From positions 1 to 64,000 of the forward strand of contig VWPU01014821.1 of NCBI GenBank assembly GCA_013398955.1: DNA of 64,000 nucleotides, in the 5' to 3' direction. Position numbers and translations under genes: made by a program. This document shows, piece after piece, positions 52,525 to 64,000 of the stretch (positions within the stretch are counted from its first letter, which is position 1; every line of letters starts with the position of its first letter). The notes below the pieces were generated by a model. That model was given only the letters and a program-made list of their open reading frames with translations. It searched no databases and had not been told where the DNA came from. This DNA is from Callaeas wilsoni (taxonomy: Eukaryota > Chordata > Aves > Passeriformes > Callaeidae).

Positions 52525-54884
52525 CTTTCCTGCACTTCCATCTGGCTGCTGTTTCTGGTCTCATGCCCTGGGAAGTGCTTTGGGCCACCTGTGTGGCCAG
52601 GCAGCAGCTGCCCACTGCAGTCCTGCCCTGACAGCGCCCATGGCATCACCAAAGCCAGCAAATAAATCCCATGTGCACAGGGATTATCAGCTCTTGAGCA
52701 TCTGAAGTTGAACATCCCAAATTAATTGACATTCTTGACTGAATCTTTCTGTGCCTCTGTTCCTTATCTATAAAGTGATAATGTTTCTCCCCTGCCTTAT
52801 TGGGCTTCACAGAGACAAATTAATTAATAGTTTGCATGCAGAATAAACAAACATGACTGGAGTAATGACTGTCACAGAAAAAAACCCAAAAACCAAGCGG
52901 AAAGAATATTTCATCTTTTCAGCAAGGATGAGCAGAATACAGTAAACAAGGGCTGGGGCCATACACTGAAGGACATGAAGAAAACAGATTTTTGAATTGC
53001 TGCCCACTGATTTACATCAGGCAGGCTGCTCCACCACGGAGACAGGGCCCCCATGGGAAAAACAGCATTTGGTCATATAATGAGCCATCCCTGGAAGCCC
53101 AGGAATGGTGCTGCATTTCAGGATAGGACTTTTCCTACTCCTCACACACTTGGCTTTGGACTTTGAACACTGTCATATAAACTTGCCTGTTAGCTTATAT
53201 AATTTACTAGAAATTTAATAAAGTTTATGAAGCTTGTCTGTCCTATTGCAGTTGTGCGGGAGCAGGTCCTTTGAAAGTGCATTTGTTAAATGTGCAGTGG
53301 TTCAAGTTATCCTGACAAATGCAAAACAAAGATCTTACATAATTCACTGCATCTGGCGAAGATAAAATTTTACATGTCATAACAATGCGTATCAAAAGAA
53401 TTATGTAAAACTCACCCATAATTTAAAATGTCACTGGAATTACTCCGTAATTAGGGCAAGGTGGCTAACACGGCTCCTCAAGGAAGCTGAAACCTCTGTG
53501 CCAGGGACTCAGCTGAATGCATACAGGTGAAGTACAAGCGTGAGGAGCTGTCCCTGCATTGTGGTGGCACCGGACGCTCCCGTGGCCTCAGCACAGCCTC
53601 TGTGCCAGCTGGGACGTGGCCTCCACACCCTGCAGAGGCTCTTCCCCAGCACCTGCCCCGTGGACTTGGCTTCTTTGAGAAGCAGAGGGTTGTCAAGCCT
53701 GGGCAACCTGCACTGAAACTGCAGCTCAAGGCCAAGCTTTGGGTGCCACAGGTTCACAGGGACATCAGGGCCCTTGCAGCCTGTCTCCTGTGCCAGGCCA
53801 TTGTGATGGGTCACCCTGGGAGACACCAGGAGAGTGGTCAGCCAGGGAGACACCACATGCTACAAAGGTTGGAGAGACCTGGAAATGTCTCACCCTTCAT
53901 TACCTTGCGTGTTCAGCAGAGCTTTGCAGGAACTGAAGAGAAGAAACGAAAAGTGGATGGCAGGGAACAACTTTGTGACATCTAACATCAAAGAGAGGAG
54001 AGATAAGAGTTATTATTTAGACTTGTCAAGCCTCCACTGTTCCCAAAGGGAGACAGCAGGCATGCCCTACTTGCAGAGTTAAGAATTCGCCAGGAAATGG
54101 GGTTTAGGATTCAGGAGACAGTCCACCCTCTAAACCCAAACTTCTCTTGTGAAAACCCAGCGTTGGCTTGTGACTAGGTTTGAAATGCCTCTGCATTATT
54201 TGAGTTAAAACCACTCTCCTCCTGCCCTGACTTCTGGCATGTCTCTGGTTCTTCTTGGTGTGTTGCAGATGGTGCTGAGCTACAGCAAAGGCTCTTGCTC
54301 AAGCAGGGGCCCTGGCCCCAGAACAGCAGCTCACACGTGGCTCAGTGCAGCTGATGCACCTTTCCAAGAAACTGGAGGAAAACTGCTCTCCAAAGCACAG
54401 AGAGCAGGAGTGTGTTGTTGTAGCCACACTGGAAACAGGCTAAGGTGTGGGGCTTTGGAAGGAAGGAGTCAGGGATGGGACTGGGAGGGTGGGGGGCTGT
54501 TGGAGCTGCCAGGAACTGCAGGGATGTGCCTCCTCCATGCTCCCCTCAGCTTCCTGAACAGGTCTTGCCAAGGATCAGCAAAGAGACAGAAGCCTTCAAC
54601 TTGCAGGTGCAAAAATCCAATTTAATCTTGCAGGTGTAAAATTTAGACTCACAGAGTAAAATATTTTACTCTGCTTGTGTGGGTGGATTTCTGTTTTCCC
54701 CAGAGGGGCTCTCCTTCCACACTAGACCTGTGAAACGCAGCGTCCCTGTAGGACCTCATTGCAGCCTTCCAGTGCTTAAAAGGGGCTTATAAAAAAGAGG
54801 GAGAGCAACTTTTTACCACAGGCAGACAACAACAGGACAAGGGAAAATGGTTTTAATCTACAAAATAGAGATTTAGATTATATG
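52525..54884. other. intergenic sequence, no recognised gene
   Basis: A mixed-composition stretch with a GC-richer part at about 53540-53870. Open frames there overlap on both strands and show no recognisable domain. Confidence 0.6.
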
Positions 54885-55105
54885 TAAGGAATAAATTCTT
54901 CCCTGTGAGGGTGGGCAGGCCCTGGCACAGGGTGCCCAGAGCAGCTGTGGCTGCCCTTGGATCCCTGGCAGTGCCCAAGGCCAGGTTGGACACTGGGGCT
55001 TGGAGCACCCTGGCACAGTGGAAGGTGTCCCTACCATGGCAGGGGGTTGGAACGAGATGCTCTCCAAAGTCCCTCCTAACACAAGCCACTCCAGGATTTG
55101 GTGAT
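54885..55105 (+). mobile_element. CR1 LINE 3'-end fragment, sense
   Basis: AAATTCTTCCCTGTGAGGGT begins the recognisable part. GGTGCCCAGAGCAGCTGTGG, AAGGCCAGGTTGGACACTGG, GCACAGTGGAAGGTGTCCCT and TTGGAACGAGATGCTCTCCA follow, then a decayed tail (AGGATTTGGTGAT). This is a 5'-truncated CR1 of the same general type as the fragment at 52341. Confidence 0.92.
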
Positions 55106-56689
55106 AATCCCAGGAGCACCAGAGCTGCCAAGCAGCAGCTCTGCAGTGGGTGTGGGGGAGCACCAGTTACACACAGGGACAGCCAGTGGTGAGCCTTTGA
55201 GGGATTTATCTGAGCGTAATCCAAACTCTGGGCTGATATTACAATTCCCTTTCATTACATTCTTCCCCCTGTGTGCAAAGGAACAAGGGAATATTTGTCT
55301 GACTACAGAGTGCCAGACCCTGAGCGCTGCTATGGGGTGGACAAAGGATGAAGTGCCCAGCCCACAGCCCTGTTTTCTCCCTCTCCTCTTGGGAGAGCAC
55401 AGATTCACAGGAACGGGCTCTCTCTTCACTGGAGAACAAAGCGAGGCAGTGATCCTGATAGCATCAAACCCAGAGGGATTCCCGCAGAAACAGCGAGCTT
55501 GAAGGAGGAGAAGAGAACAAAAGGGTAATGTTTCACTGCCGAGGGGCACTGGGGCTAAGCACGGCCCACGGAGAGATGTCTGGAGAGAGAAGACTGCTCT
55601 GGTGATGCTGAGGGAGTGGCATTTCAGGTACTAAAAAAAGGTTTGGAAAGATTTCCCGGGTGTGGTGTGTGAGGCAGGGAGGGAAGGATGTTACACTGAT
55701 CCATCTGGCCACACACATTTGGACTCTGATGACTAAAGAGACACCAAGTTTGGAGATTTCTCCAAATTAGATTTTTTTTGCTTCAGCTCTTAGGTTAACA
55801 AATTGAAGAAGCAGGTGGTACCCCGGTGTTGGGAAGGAAAAAGAGGAGACAAGGTGCTAAGGCTGTGTTTGAAAAACTGGAAGTGTCCAGCTGATAGTGT
55901 CTGTCTCAAACCTTAGCAACTGCAACCTCAGGGCTCTGCTCTCAGATGCAGATGTTAGAAACATCTGTGCATCACAGGCTGCCCACAAACCTGAGCAGGG
56001 AAAATTTCCAGATAGTGCTCACTTTCCCAAAGCTTGCCAAGATCAGGAGCCAAACCAGCCTAATGGCGCCCTGCTAAGCTTGATTTCTGACTGCTGCCAG
56101 TCCTGCTGTGCTCACTGCTCCCCTGCAGCCTCATCACATTTCCTGGATCCCTCTCCCTCCCCCCAAAACTGTGGCACTGGATAAAAAGAAAGCATGAAAA
56201 TCCAGAAGCACCAAAGTAGCTGCTAAAAATCGAATTCTCCAAGCAGAGGAGAAAAACTAAACAAAACTGTAGTAAATGCATTAAAATACCCAAGTAGATC
56301 CTAATTTTCCTATTTTTAAGCTTCTTACTTTTTAGAGTATTTGTGACCTCATGGTTTGGGATTTATAAGCTTAGGTATCTTAGTGCCTGGATTTGTGCTA
56401 ACAGAACACTACATTTGGCCATGGAGAACCATCCCCTAACTACGGGCACCATGGACGTAACAACAAAAAATAAACACGTGCCCATTACAGGTTCCAGAGC
56501 TCACAACTGGACAGAAATGAGCTCCACTCCGAAAGACGCACACAGGGGGTGAGGGAGCAGGGTCACAGGACTCATTAGTCCCTGTGAACGTTTATGGACA
56601 AGCAAGTTCAATCGAAATTGATAGGGGGTTTTGCCATCAGCCTCAGCAATCTTCGTAGCTTGGGAATTCCCTGTGGATTCACCCTGCTG
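55106..56689. other. intergenic sequence, no recognised gene
   Basis: Mostly neutral composition. No exon, RNA gene or repeat family is recognised. Confidence 0.6.
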
Positions 56690-56970
56690 CTGCTCGGCCG
56701 GCCGTGCTGGGCTGGGCCAGGGACCCATCGCTCCTGGCAGCACTGCCCCCTCCTTGCCTGGGCTCTGAAAGCCTGTCCCCCGGCCTGGCGCAGCCTCTGG
56801 AGAGCACCTGCCGGCAGCTGTCGGCAGCCGCGTCCCGGCGGTCCGGGAGCGGCGGGCCCGGCTCCGCGGGGCGCTCGGGGCGCGGCGCTGCCGGAGCGCC
56901 GCTGGCTGCGGCAGCCTCCGGACACCGGGCCGGCCGTTTCCCCAGCAACGGCAGACCGGAGAAGGAGGAG
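56690..56970. promoter_or_regulatory. CpG island in the FGF13 3' flank
   Basis: The block is dense in CpG, especially 56825-56945 (CGGGAGCGGCGGGCCCGGCT, CGCTCGGGGCGCGGCGCTGC), and sits in non-CpG surroundings about 14 kb past the FGF13 polyadenylation site. Long open frames run on both strands, so composition alone explains them. A promoter of an unannotated transcript or a distal regulatory element is plausible. An X-box-like imperfect palindrome lies at its right edge. Confidence 0.5.
56936..56949. promoter_or_regulatory. possible X-box (RFX-type) motif
   Basis: GTTTCCCCAGCAAC matches the degenerate X-box pattern RYYNYY, a two-base spacer, then RRNRAC. RFX factors bind such sites in promoters of ciliary and other genes (family knowledge). 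The pattern is loose and a chance match is likely unless the site is conserved. Confidence 0.2.
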
Positions 56971-57599
56971 AAAACACCCTGCGGAAGCGCTTCTTCCCTG
57001 TAAACATGTTTTCAGTCTTGCTCTTCTCGGCAGCCTGAGTGCACATCTGCAGACACGCTCCTGCCCTGCAGAAGAAAGGTTTGGTTTGCCTGTCTGTTCG
57101 TTGCTTTGCTTCGGTTTTGAAGATGAAATGAAAAGCAGGAGCTGGTATTATCAAAACTGAGCAATCTGAGACCTCCACATACGTGTTTTAAGCCGAGAAA
57201 GTGAGAGATGTTGCAATTATTTTTAAATCAAAGGGTAGCTATTAGCAATCCCTTATAAACATATCCACTGTGCTATAAAGATTAATTTAACTGCAGGTCC
57301 TGACTCTGGGCTGTAGCAGAGTGGTGAGTTATACAAAAGCCAACAAGGAGAAGCACCAGCTACCTAGAGAATTTTGTGTTTGGGGAACATCCCTCTCTAG
57401 CCTCAGGGGCCTAGCGACCTATCTGTCTGTAGCAGAAGGTTTAGAAATGCTGGTGGAGACTGCCTTGTTTTCCTCCTTCTGCTCTTCTCTCCTGCCCCTG
57501 GAGAAAAACGGCATCTGAAACTGCTTTCTGTCTGCATTAGAATCGACATCCCTCGGTTATCCTCGCTGCATCTAAAAATAGCACGGGGAAATCCGCCTG

Positions 57600-58030
57600 A
57601 GATCAAAGCGATTCATTTACAAAGCACTGGGTGAGGACAGAGCTCTGCGATTCGCATTCCCATCACATCCGCGCCAGGCGGATGGCAGGAATCGCACCAG
57701 TGCTTTGAAAACGCAGGGATGTCTCCCTCCTCTCCCCCGCTTGGCCCTGCAGGCTCCGACGGAAAACCAGCGGGAGGGAAATGATTTGGTTGGTGCCTGG
57801 GGGCCGGTGGGGACAAGAACTGGGGTTTCTCTGCGCTCTGAAGTGACGCTCCCCTTCACTCCGGACTCCGGCAGCCCTGGGCAAGGCAGAACGGGAGCGC
57901 AAAGAGCAGAAAATGAGGCACAGCCGCAGCACGCAGACAAAGGAGCATCCCGACCCCTCCAAGCATGCCAAAGGAGCCAAGATCACGGAGTGCATGGAAT
58001 CGGAAATAAGGGGTGAGCCCCCTCCTCCCC
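57600..58030. other. CpG-enriched block with possible unrecognised exon
   Basis: Within this moderately CpG-rich stretch, 57875-58012 on the + strand is bounded by CAG (57872-57874) and GTGAGC (from 58013). In one frame it is open and strongly hydrophilic: Arg/Lys/Glu-rich at first (ERERKEQKMRH), then STQTKEHPDPSKHAKGAKIT. I recognise no family. A second forward frame and two reverse frames are also open, so coding status is doubtful. A first or internal exon of a non-coding RNA is an equal possibility. Confidence 0.25.
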
Positions 58031-58894
58031 CGCAGCCAGCCTGCCCTGGGAGCCAGCCCCGCTGCAGGAGGAGGCTGCAGAGCCTGCCTGGGAGCCCCTC
58101 ATGAAAACCCCGCCCTGAAAGCTTAATTATGGTTCCTGGTTAACTTAGCTACACACAAGCAACAGAGTTACAGTATTATGCATTTAGGATAGCTAAACCT
58201 GCGCCTTTTAATGCAAATCTCAGGATGATTTGGCAATTTACACAATAGAACCTGATACTGGAATATGCCCCAAGAATATTCCTGCTTTTTCTTTCTTTTA
58301 CTTAAAAATATTTATTATTAATAAAGTTCTGCAGAAGAAAGGAATTAATTGTAGTAAGACAAAGTAGAACAGCTGCCTTTCCTTCTCACATTAAAAAGTA
58401 AAGGCATCATTTTTAGCTAGTTCCATGATTTCTGAACACTCAAGGGCAGCATTACCTGAAGGTTTGGTCTGTAATTCCCACAAAGTGAATTTCAGGGCTT
58501 TCATCCATGCAGGACTCCTTCTTCTGAGGAACAGCAGAGATGGCTTCACGCAGCTGTGGCTCGGGGCACGTGGACAGTGGCCCCATTGCCCTCCCTGTCT
58601 CCTGCTGCTGCCTGGGCTCGCAGGTGTGTGCAGCATCCCTGTCCCCAGGCAGCCTTTCCTCCTGGCTGGTGGCAGGCAAGGCTTGCTGCTTCAGCTACAG
58701 CCTCTTGCCAAAACAGTCCCCAGCAGCTGGATTCCAGGCAGCTGGGCTGGACACGCATCAGGCACAGACATCTTTGTCATTAATGACTTATATGGCTCTC
58801 TAGCGGTTTTTGACTGTCAAATACAGTTACTGGCATAGTTCATCACAAAGCTGAAATAAGAATTACCTGAGATTTTCCAGTTTTACCAGCAGCA
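58031..58894. other. intergenic sequence, no recognised gene
   Basis: AT-rich on the left and GC-richer at 58540-58760. No recognisable exon or repeat. Confidence 0.55.
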
Positions 58895-58990
58895 TACAAT
58901 ACAGAATAACCTAAACTGGAAGGGACCCACAAGGATCATTGAATCCAATATCTTTCAGCTGGCCAAAATATTCGGTGAACTGTTGGCTTA
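58895..58990 (-). mobile_element. short CR1 LINE 3'-end fragment, antisense
   Basis: ATACAGAATAACCTAAACTG is followed by GAAGGGACCCACAAGGATCA and TTGAATCCAATA. This is the reverse complement of a CR1 3' end with a decayed tail. The remainder fades into AT-rich sequence, so the right limit is approximate. Confidence 0.8.
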
Positions 58991-61900
58991 TCAAATATAG
59001 CTCCTTTTAATTTTTTTTGCCTGTGATTTACATCCTGAAATTCCACTATCCGTAAATATAAGAAGTCACTTCCCAGTTCACATTAAAATAGTGCAGTCAA
59101 GAACTTTCCTTGCAAATCCTCCAGATATTGACCCTGCTGTTTGCTGAGCCCAATGAGCTCCACGTGGCCCTTCAGCTTCCTGGCTGGGCAGCCTCAGCCC
59201 ACCAAGGAGCTGAAGACAATCAAGCCAGCACTTCTGACACATCCCCTGATCCGAGTGGCTCTCCCATATCTCCATCCACGTGTTCTCCCCTGCCTAATGT
59301 CCCCAAGAAATGCATTTCATTGGCCTGGTTTCAATGTTTCCCTTTCACAAGGAGTGGAAAGGCAAATATTCATGAGTGGTTTTGGAGGAAGCACAATGGA
59401 TTTGCATGACTGCAAGTCACTGCTCCCAACACACACTCAGAAACCCCAATATCTTCAAAAGTATATATTTCTGCATCAAAAAACTCATCACCATCCCAAC
59501 TTTCAATTTTTTTCAGACATTTGAGAGGCATAATGTTTTGTTGAGAAAGCTGCTACTTGTTGGAAGACTATTGCATTGTAGTGGCAGGACCATTGCAATG
59601 CCCTGCACCCCATGCAGCATTGCCAGAGACATTAACCCACAATATTATTTACATGCCAGAACCTCGTCACAGAGGAAGAAATTACAGCAGACTGACCAGG
59701 ACACAGGCCTGAGCTGCTGGTTGCAAATGCTCGTCCCTCCTGTGAAAAGCAAAGCTGCAGCACAGTGAAGGACCTGGGGAAGAAACGACTGCATGGAGGA
59801 AGGTGCTGAGCCGGCCGAAGGGCTCTGCTGCAGCCCGGCACTTCCAGCCCCGCGGGAGCTGCTCACCCTCCTGGAGCTGCACAGACAGGCTGGGCAGGGG
59901 CCCGGCCTCCTGCACTCCCCCTCTGCTTCAGAGCACCTGAGCAGGGGCTCTGCCCGGGCCGTGCCTGGGCCGGGCTGCGTCAGGCGAGGCAGGCTCTGAG
60001 CTCCGCGGCTTCGCCCGGCGCTGCCGGCCCCAAACCCACTCTCACAGCGTCTCTTAAAGTTTTACTCATTTCAGTATAGATTTAGTCCTTACCTGTTTGG
60101 GATATCTGAGAGATCATACTTAGGAAAACCCTGTAAGTAAATATTTTCTTCTATATAATTTTCATGGCAGTGCAGCAGACAGTCCAACTAATTAAATGAA
60201 AATGTGAAGTTTATTTTTAGGCAGCCTAAGGTGGTATTGGTCTGCAATTAGAACATCAATGAAGAACTGTGGGAAGGGCTGGTGACTGAGTCACTGCTTA
60301 AAAGGGATGAAGAAAGTTTAGGCTTTTTTTTTTTTTTTTTTGATCCTTCTCTATTAGCACTGCAAATGCCACATTCTTCCACAGCTTTGGCAGTGAGATT
60401 TCAGCGTGTCCCAGAGCAGACCTTAGGTGCACTGGTTGCAAACTGCATTTCAATTGCAAAGAGTGTGTGCAAACAAACTGTAATTGAGAATGTCAGAGAC
60501 TCCCAGCTGGCTTAAATAAAAACATCATCCGACTGGAAGCTCAGCACGTCCCTCATCTGCCATAAAAACTGGCGGTGTGGCATAGGGTCCTGCCCGAACC
60601 GCAATCATGAGCTCAGGCATTTGCCAGGAACCCCCAAGCTCTTCCTCAGGTGTTGGGAGGAGCAGGGGGCACAGAAGGGATGCTCTGCCTGGCTGCTGGC
60701 AGCCTGGCTGGAGAGGCATTCGTGTCTGCTCGTGAAGATGTGGTTATTCCACATACCAGGTGATTTCTGACTTCTCTTGACCTGCACAGGGGTGGAGAGG
60801 GAGGCACAGGAAGCTTGCATGTGACTGCAGAGGAAATGTGAGCCAGCCGAGGTAGAGCCCCTCCAGAAATGAGGTAGGAGTTCTACATTGTCACACAAGT
60901 GAGTGGAAGAATGGTCTGTTTTGTTGTTCCAATAGTCTTGCTTATTGCTAAAATTCATTATGCTGCCTTTCATAAATCAGATGCTAAAGATTTGGGGAAA
61001 GTCGATGCTAATAAGAACTAAACTATGTGAACATTCAACTGGAGCAAAGAGGTATTTTTGCCTTTGATTAAGTCATTACCAACTCCCCTGCAGTATCAAA
61101 TATTTCTCTTTTAAATTGCTCATGAGCAGTAGTGTGCTTTGAAATGCATGGACAAAAGGCATTCTTCCCTCAACAAAGGAAAAACAACCCATAATCCATC
61201 TTTGTGATTACACTTTCATTTGCTTTGGCATTTTTGTACATAATCAGAACAGGATTGTTCCTTTGCTAAATTGTGCCTGGGACAGAGTAGCAAAACACAG
61301 CAAAGCAGGGAATCGATAGCAGGCTTGGGATTTAGGATTAGTCAAGGGAAAATCCCCTTGGTCAGTGTCCTCTTGAGAGTTTAGAATCTGCATTAAAATG
61401 AAAAAAACCAAAACCAAACAAAAATAACACCTGAGGAAAACCAACCTTTGCAACCTGAGCCCGGCAGCTCCAATCGTGCTGTCCCTACGCGACCCTCACT
61501 TGCTGGAGACGGATCACGGGCCCTGGAACGTCCTGGCGCAGGGCCGGGACAGAGGTGAGCTCCTGCCCCGCGCTGCCGCTGGAGGACCAAAGGAGTCGGG
61601 TCTGTTCGGCAGGGACTATGCCTTCTTCTGCTTTCAGGAATTAATGTAGCAATAGATAAAGGAATTGGGTCTTGGCCCTGGCAGGTCTCTGCGGTGCCAA
61701 AGAGAGCCCTCATGCTGGCACAGCTCTCACCCGGCATCTAAACCAAGGCTGTGCTGCCCCACGTCGCCTGGGTACGACCCCCTGAATTACAGACGGTCAG
61801 CAGAGGGGTCACACTTCAGACCTGTCAGAAACCCAGGCAAAAGTCTGCCCCATCCTCTCCCCTAAAGCAGCTCACTTCAGTATTAAATGAAGATGAGCCA

Positions 61901-62019
61901 GGCACACCATATCAAAAACTCATTTCCTCCAAGCCTGCCACCCATGCCAGAGCTACACTGGCCCTCGCCTTTCCAGCTGGAATCGGCAGCTCCGGAGTCG
62001 GAGGGGAAGCTGCTCGCGG
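58991..62019. other. intergenic sequence, no recognised gene
   Basis: Contains a T18 run at 60324-60341 and GC-richer parts near 59800-60030 and 61470-61590. No exon, RNA gene or transposon is recognised. Confidence 0.6.
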
Positions 62020-62480
62020 TGCAGCCGTGCCGGTGCCGTGCCGTGGCACCGCCACACAACCCGCCTTGTGCCCCTCGCAGCCAGCCGGCTCCTGGCACCT
62101 GCCCGTGTGACCGTTGGGAACGAGAGGGGAAACTGCCTAGGGCAAATTGAGATCTGCTGCAAAGCCTCAGACCACAGCATCTGTCAGAGCCAGGGGCTCG
62201 CCAGGCAGCCTCTGTTCCAAGCGCAAAACTTCGCCTGTGCGTGGTGGAAAAGGGCTGCAAAGACCTATGTCCAGAGACCCCACAGCAGGGAACCCACCCG
62301 CAAAGGTCTGGGGTGTCCCAGGTGCTTCTTGCCCCTGTGCAAGCAGCGCGAGGAGAGGGGACGGCTGCTGCACCGCTCCTCCCGCAGCGGCGGCCCCTCT
62401 GCTGGCTCCTGCTGCTCCGAGCCGCCCTGCACACAAACGGAGCGGTGGGACGGGGCCCGCTGCACGCTGTGCAAAATCCC
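62020..62480. other. GC-rich block with overlapping open frames
   Basis: CpG-enriched sequence is open in three forward and several reverse frames. The + frame from 62038 is cysteine-rich towards its end (CPRC and CTLC pairs), but no zinc-binding family is recognisable and cysteine codons are favoured by the TGC-rich composition. It is not called a gene. Confidence 0.4.
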
Positions 62481-63703
62481 CAGGGGTCTGGCAGCCCCTC
62501 CAGGCTTTTGGAGCAGGATTTTCAGGAGTTCTGTTTCTTTATAGCCTTTAATGTGCAGCACAAATTCAAGCTTCTGTGCACCCCTCGTCCTTCCTCTCCA
62601 TCCACCCACACATTCCCGTGACAGATCCATTACACGCTCCTGCTCACACCTGCGTTTTGCAGAGCTCCCCGGAAAAGCAGCAGCTTTCAGCAGGGCTGTT
62701 TGCTGTCACTACTGTGATATACCAAGAGGATAAACACCACATGTAGAAGTTTTGTGGGTAAACTGCAGAACAAGATTATCAGTATTATCTTCACGTAATT
62801 GTGATTCCTGAATGTACTGATCTCCAGTTTAAAAATAAACCACAAGATCAGAATAGAATTTGGCAACAAGTTTTAGCTAAAAAATGATATTTTGAAATGG
62901 GAAAAAAAAAAACAACTGTGAAAACTTTGTTTTCCTTTACTAAGAAAAGAACTCAAATTACAGGAGATGCGGCTTGAACACCAGTGGGCTGCAGAGCACA
63001 ATGAACAGCACATTAACACACCAGTGATGACGCTGTGCCTGCAGAGGCAGGACACTGCTGCCTGTGTTTTACAGGATGAATTGTAATGAAATGAAGTAGG
63101 TGAAAAGACCCCCGCTGACACCAAAAGTTGGTTACCTAATCCTAAGAGCAGTCAGACCAACATCGACATGCCCATAAAAATAAAAAAATAATATACCAAA
63201 TAATACATGTTGTTTTGATACAGAAAAAGTCTTCATTGACTCTCAACACAGAACATGTGCAGCCTAAGCCGTGTCTAACCTAAAGCAGTACCTTTATTAA
63301 CCATTTCTATCCCTGGTCACTCAGTGATCCCTAATGGGGCTGTTGGGCTGGCAGCCAAGGGAAAATTCACAGTCATAAGTGCTCTGTCCCACTTACAGTT
63401 GCCTGGTGGCAATGCCAGCGAGTCTCTGGAGGTGTCAAAACCGCACGTCCAGTTATAACTCTGGGCAGTCACGGCGAGGAGCAGGCAGGTGGCTGTCATG
63501 TGCCTAAAGCACCATTTCTCCAGGAGAACACCATTTGTTTGCCCTGTCAAATTAAATATTTTCCTGTTTGATTTTCGTGTGTCAGAGCGAGTTAGGAAAA
63601 CCTGCAGGTGCTGCAGGAGCCTCTGCAGTGCCGGGCAGGGTCCCCCTGCAGCCAGGGTGTCCCAGGTGCTGCTGCCCAGGTGGTGCCCAGCAGCAGTGGC
63701 CCC
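62481..63703. other. intergenic sequence, no recognised gene
   Basis: AT-rich with A runs near 62900 and 63180. No recognised feature. Confidence 0.6.
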
Positions 63704-64000
63704 TTGGCCAGCCCCAAGGGTACCCCTTGGCCAGCCCCATGGATACCCCTTGGCCAGCCCCATGGATACCCCTTCCCAGCCCCATGGGCACCCCTTGGCC
63801 AGCCCCATGGATACCCCTTGGCCAGCCCCATGGATACCCCTTCCCAGCCCCATGGGCACCCCTTGGCCAGCCCCATGGATACCCCTTGGCCAGCCCCATG
63901 GATACCCCTTCCCAGCCCCATGGGCCCCCCTTGGCCCGCCCCCTGGATACCCCTTCCCAGCCCCATGGGCTCCCCTTCCCAGCCCCATGGGCACCCCTTC
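63704..64000. repeat. minisatellite with 68-bp higher-order unit, running off the window
   Basis: Monomers of 23 bp (TTGGCCAGCCCCATGGATAC plus CCC) and 22 bp (TTCCCAGCCCCATGGGCACC plus CC) alternate in the order 23-23-22. This gives three nearly identical 68-bp units at 63727-63794, 63795-63862 and 63863-63930. From 63931 the order degenerates, and the array reaches the last base of the window. Gly-rich reverse-strand open frames (repeated MGLAKGYPWGW and GIHGAGQGV) are by-products of the repeat. Confidence 0.93.

Noticed and set aside
62038..62544. 169-codon Cys-rich + strand frame with CxxC pairs
   Set aside because: The spacing does not fit a known zinc-binding family, overlapping forward and reverse frames are open, and TGC-rich composition explains the cysteines.
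63317..63994. 225-codon Gly-rich, collagen-like reverse-strand frame
   Set aside because: It is a translation of the 23/22-bp minisatellite. The mixed monomer lengths shift frame between units, so no single repeating protein is maintained.

Overview
The window is vertebrate nuclear DNA, almost certainly from a bird. Several sense and antisense fragments of avian-type CR1 LINEs with the typical 'attctgtgat' tail are present, together with one solo long terminal repeat of a family common in bird genomes. Mammalian SINEs are absent, and the single recognisable gene has a compact final intron. I cannot name the species.

The only protein-coding gene I can support is FGF13 (FHF2), an intracellular fibroblast growth factor homologous factor, on the + strand. 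Its last two coding exons are here: a 199-bp exon (40557-40755) and the terminal coding exon (41262-41398, stop at 41396-41398), separated by a 506-bp intron. They encode the C-terminal 111 residues: the second half of the beta-trefoil core plus the Ser/Gly/Thr-rich tail. A roughly 1.27-kb 3' UTR follows and ends at an AATAAA at 42645-42650. The first exons and the two upstream core exons were not found, so positions 1-40556 are read as part of the long intron before the penultimate exon.

The intron (1-40556) holds no other convincing gene. It contains minisatellites (1-55; 103-355 in G-rich and 456-860 in C-rich orientation; 9656-10000; 12491-12617; 27597-27678; 29584-29657), an antisense CR1 fragment, an older sense CR1 fragment, a solo LTR in sense orientation (28335-28882), and three CpG-dense blocks (21575-21755, 31690-31925, 38330-38880). 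The last block lies only about 1.7 kb upstream of the penultimate exon.

The 3' flank (42671-64000) appears intergenic. It has three sense CR1 fragments and one antisense fragment, GC-rich blocks, a CpG island at 56690-56970, a possible but unrecognised exon at 57875-58012, and a minisatellite with a 68-bp higher-order repeat running off the right edge. Many long open frames in the GC-rich and repetitive blocks are open in several frames on both strands and were rejected as chance. I found no bacterial-type operons, CRISPR arrays, rRNA or tRNA genes, and no clear undescribed system. The most interesting leads are the orphan CpG islands and the strand-switching minisatellite.
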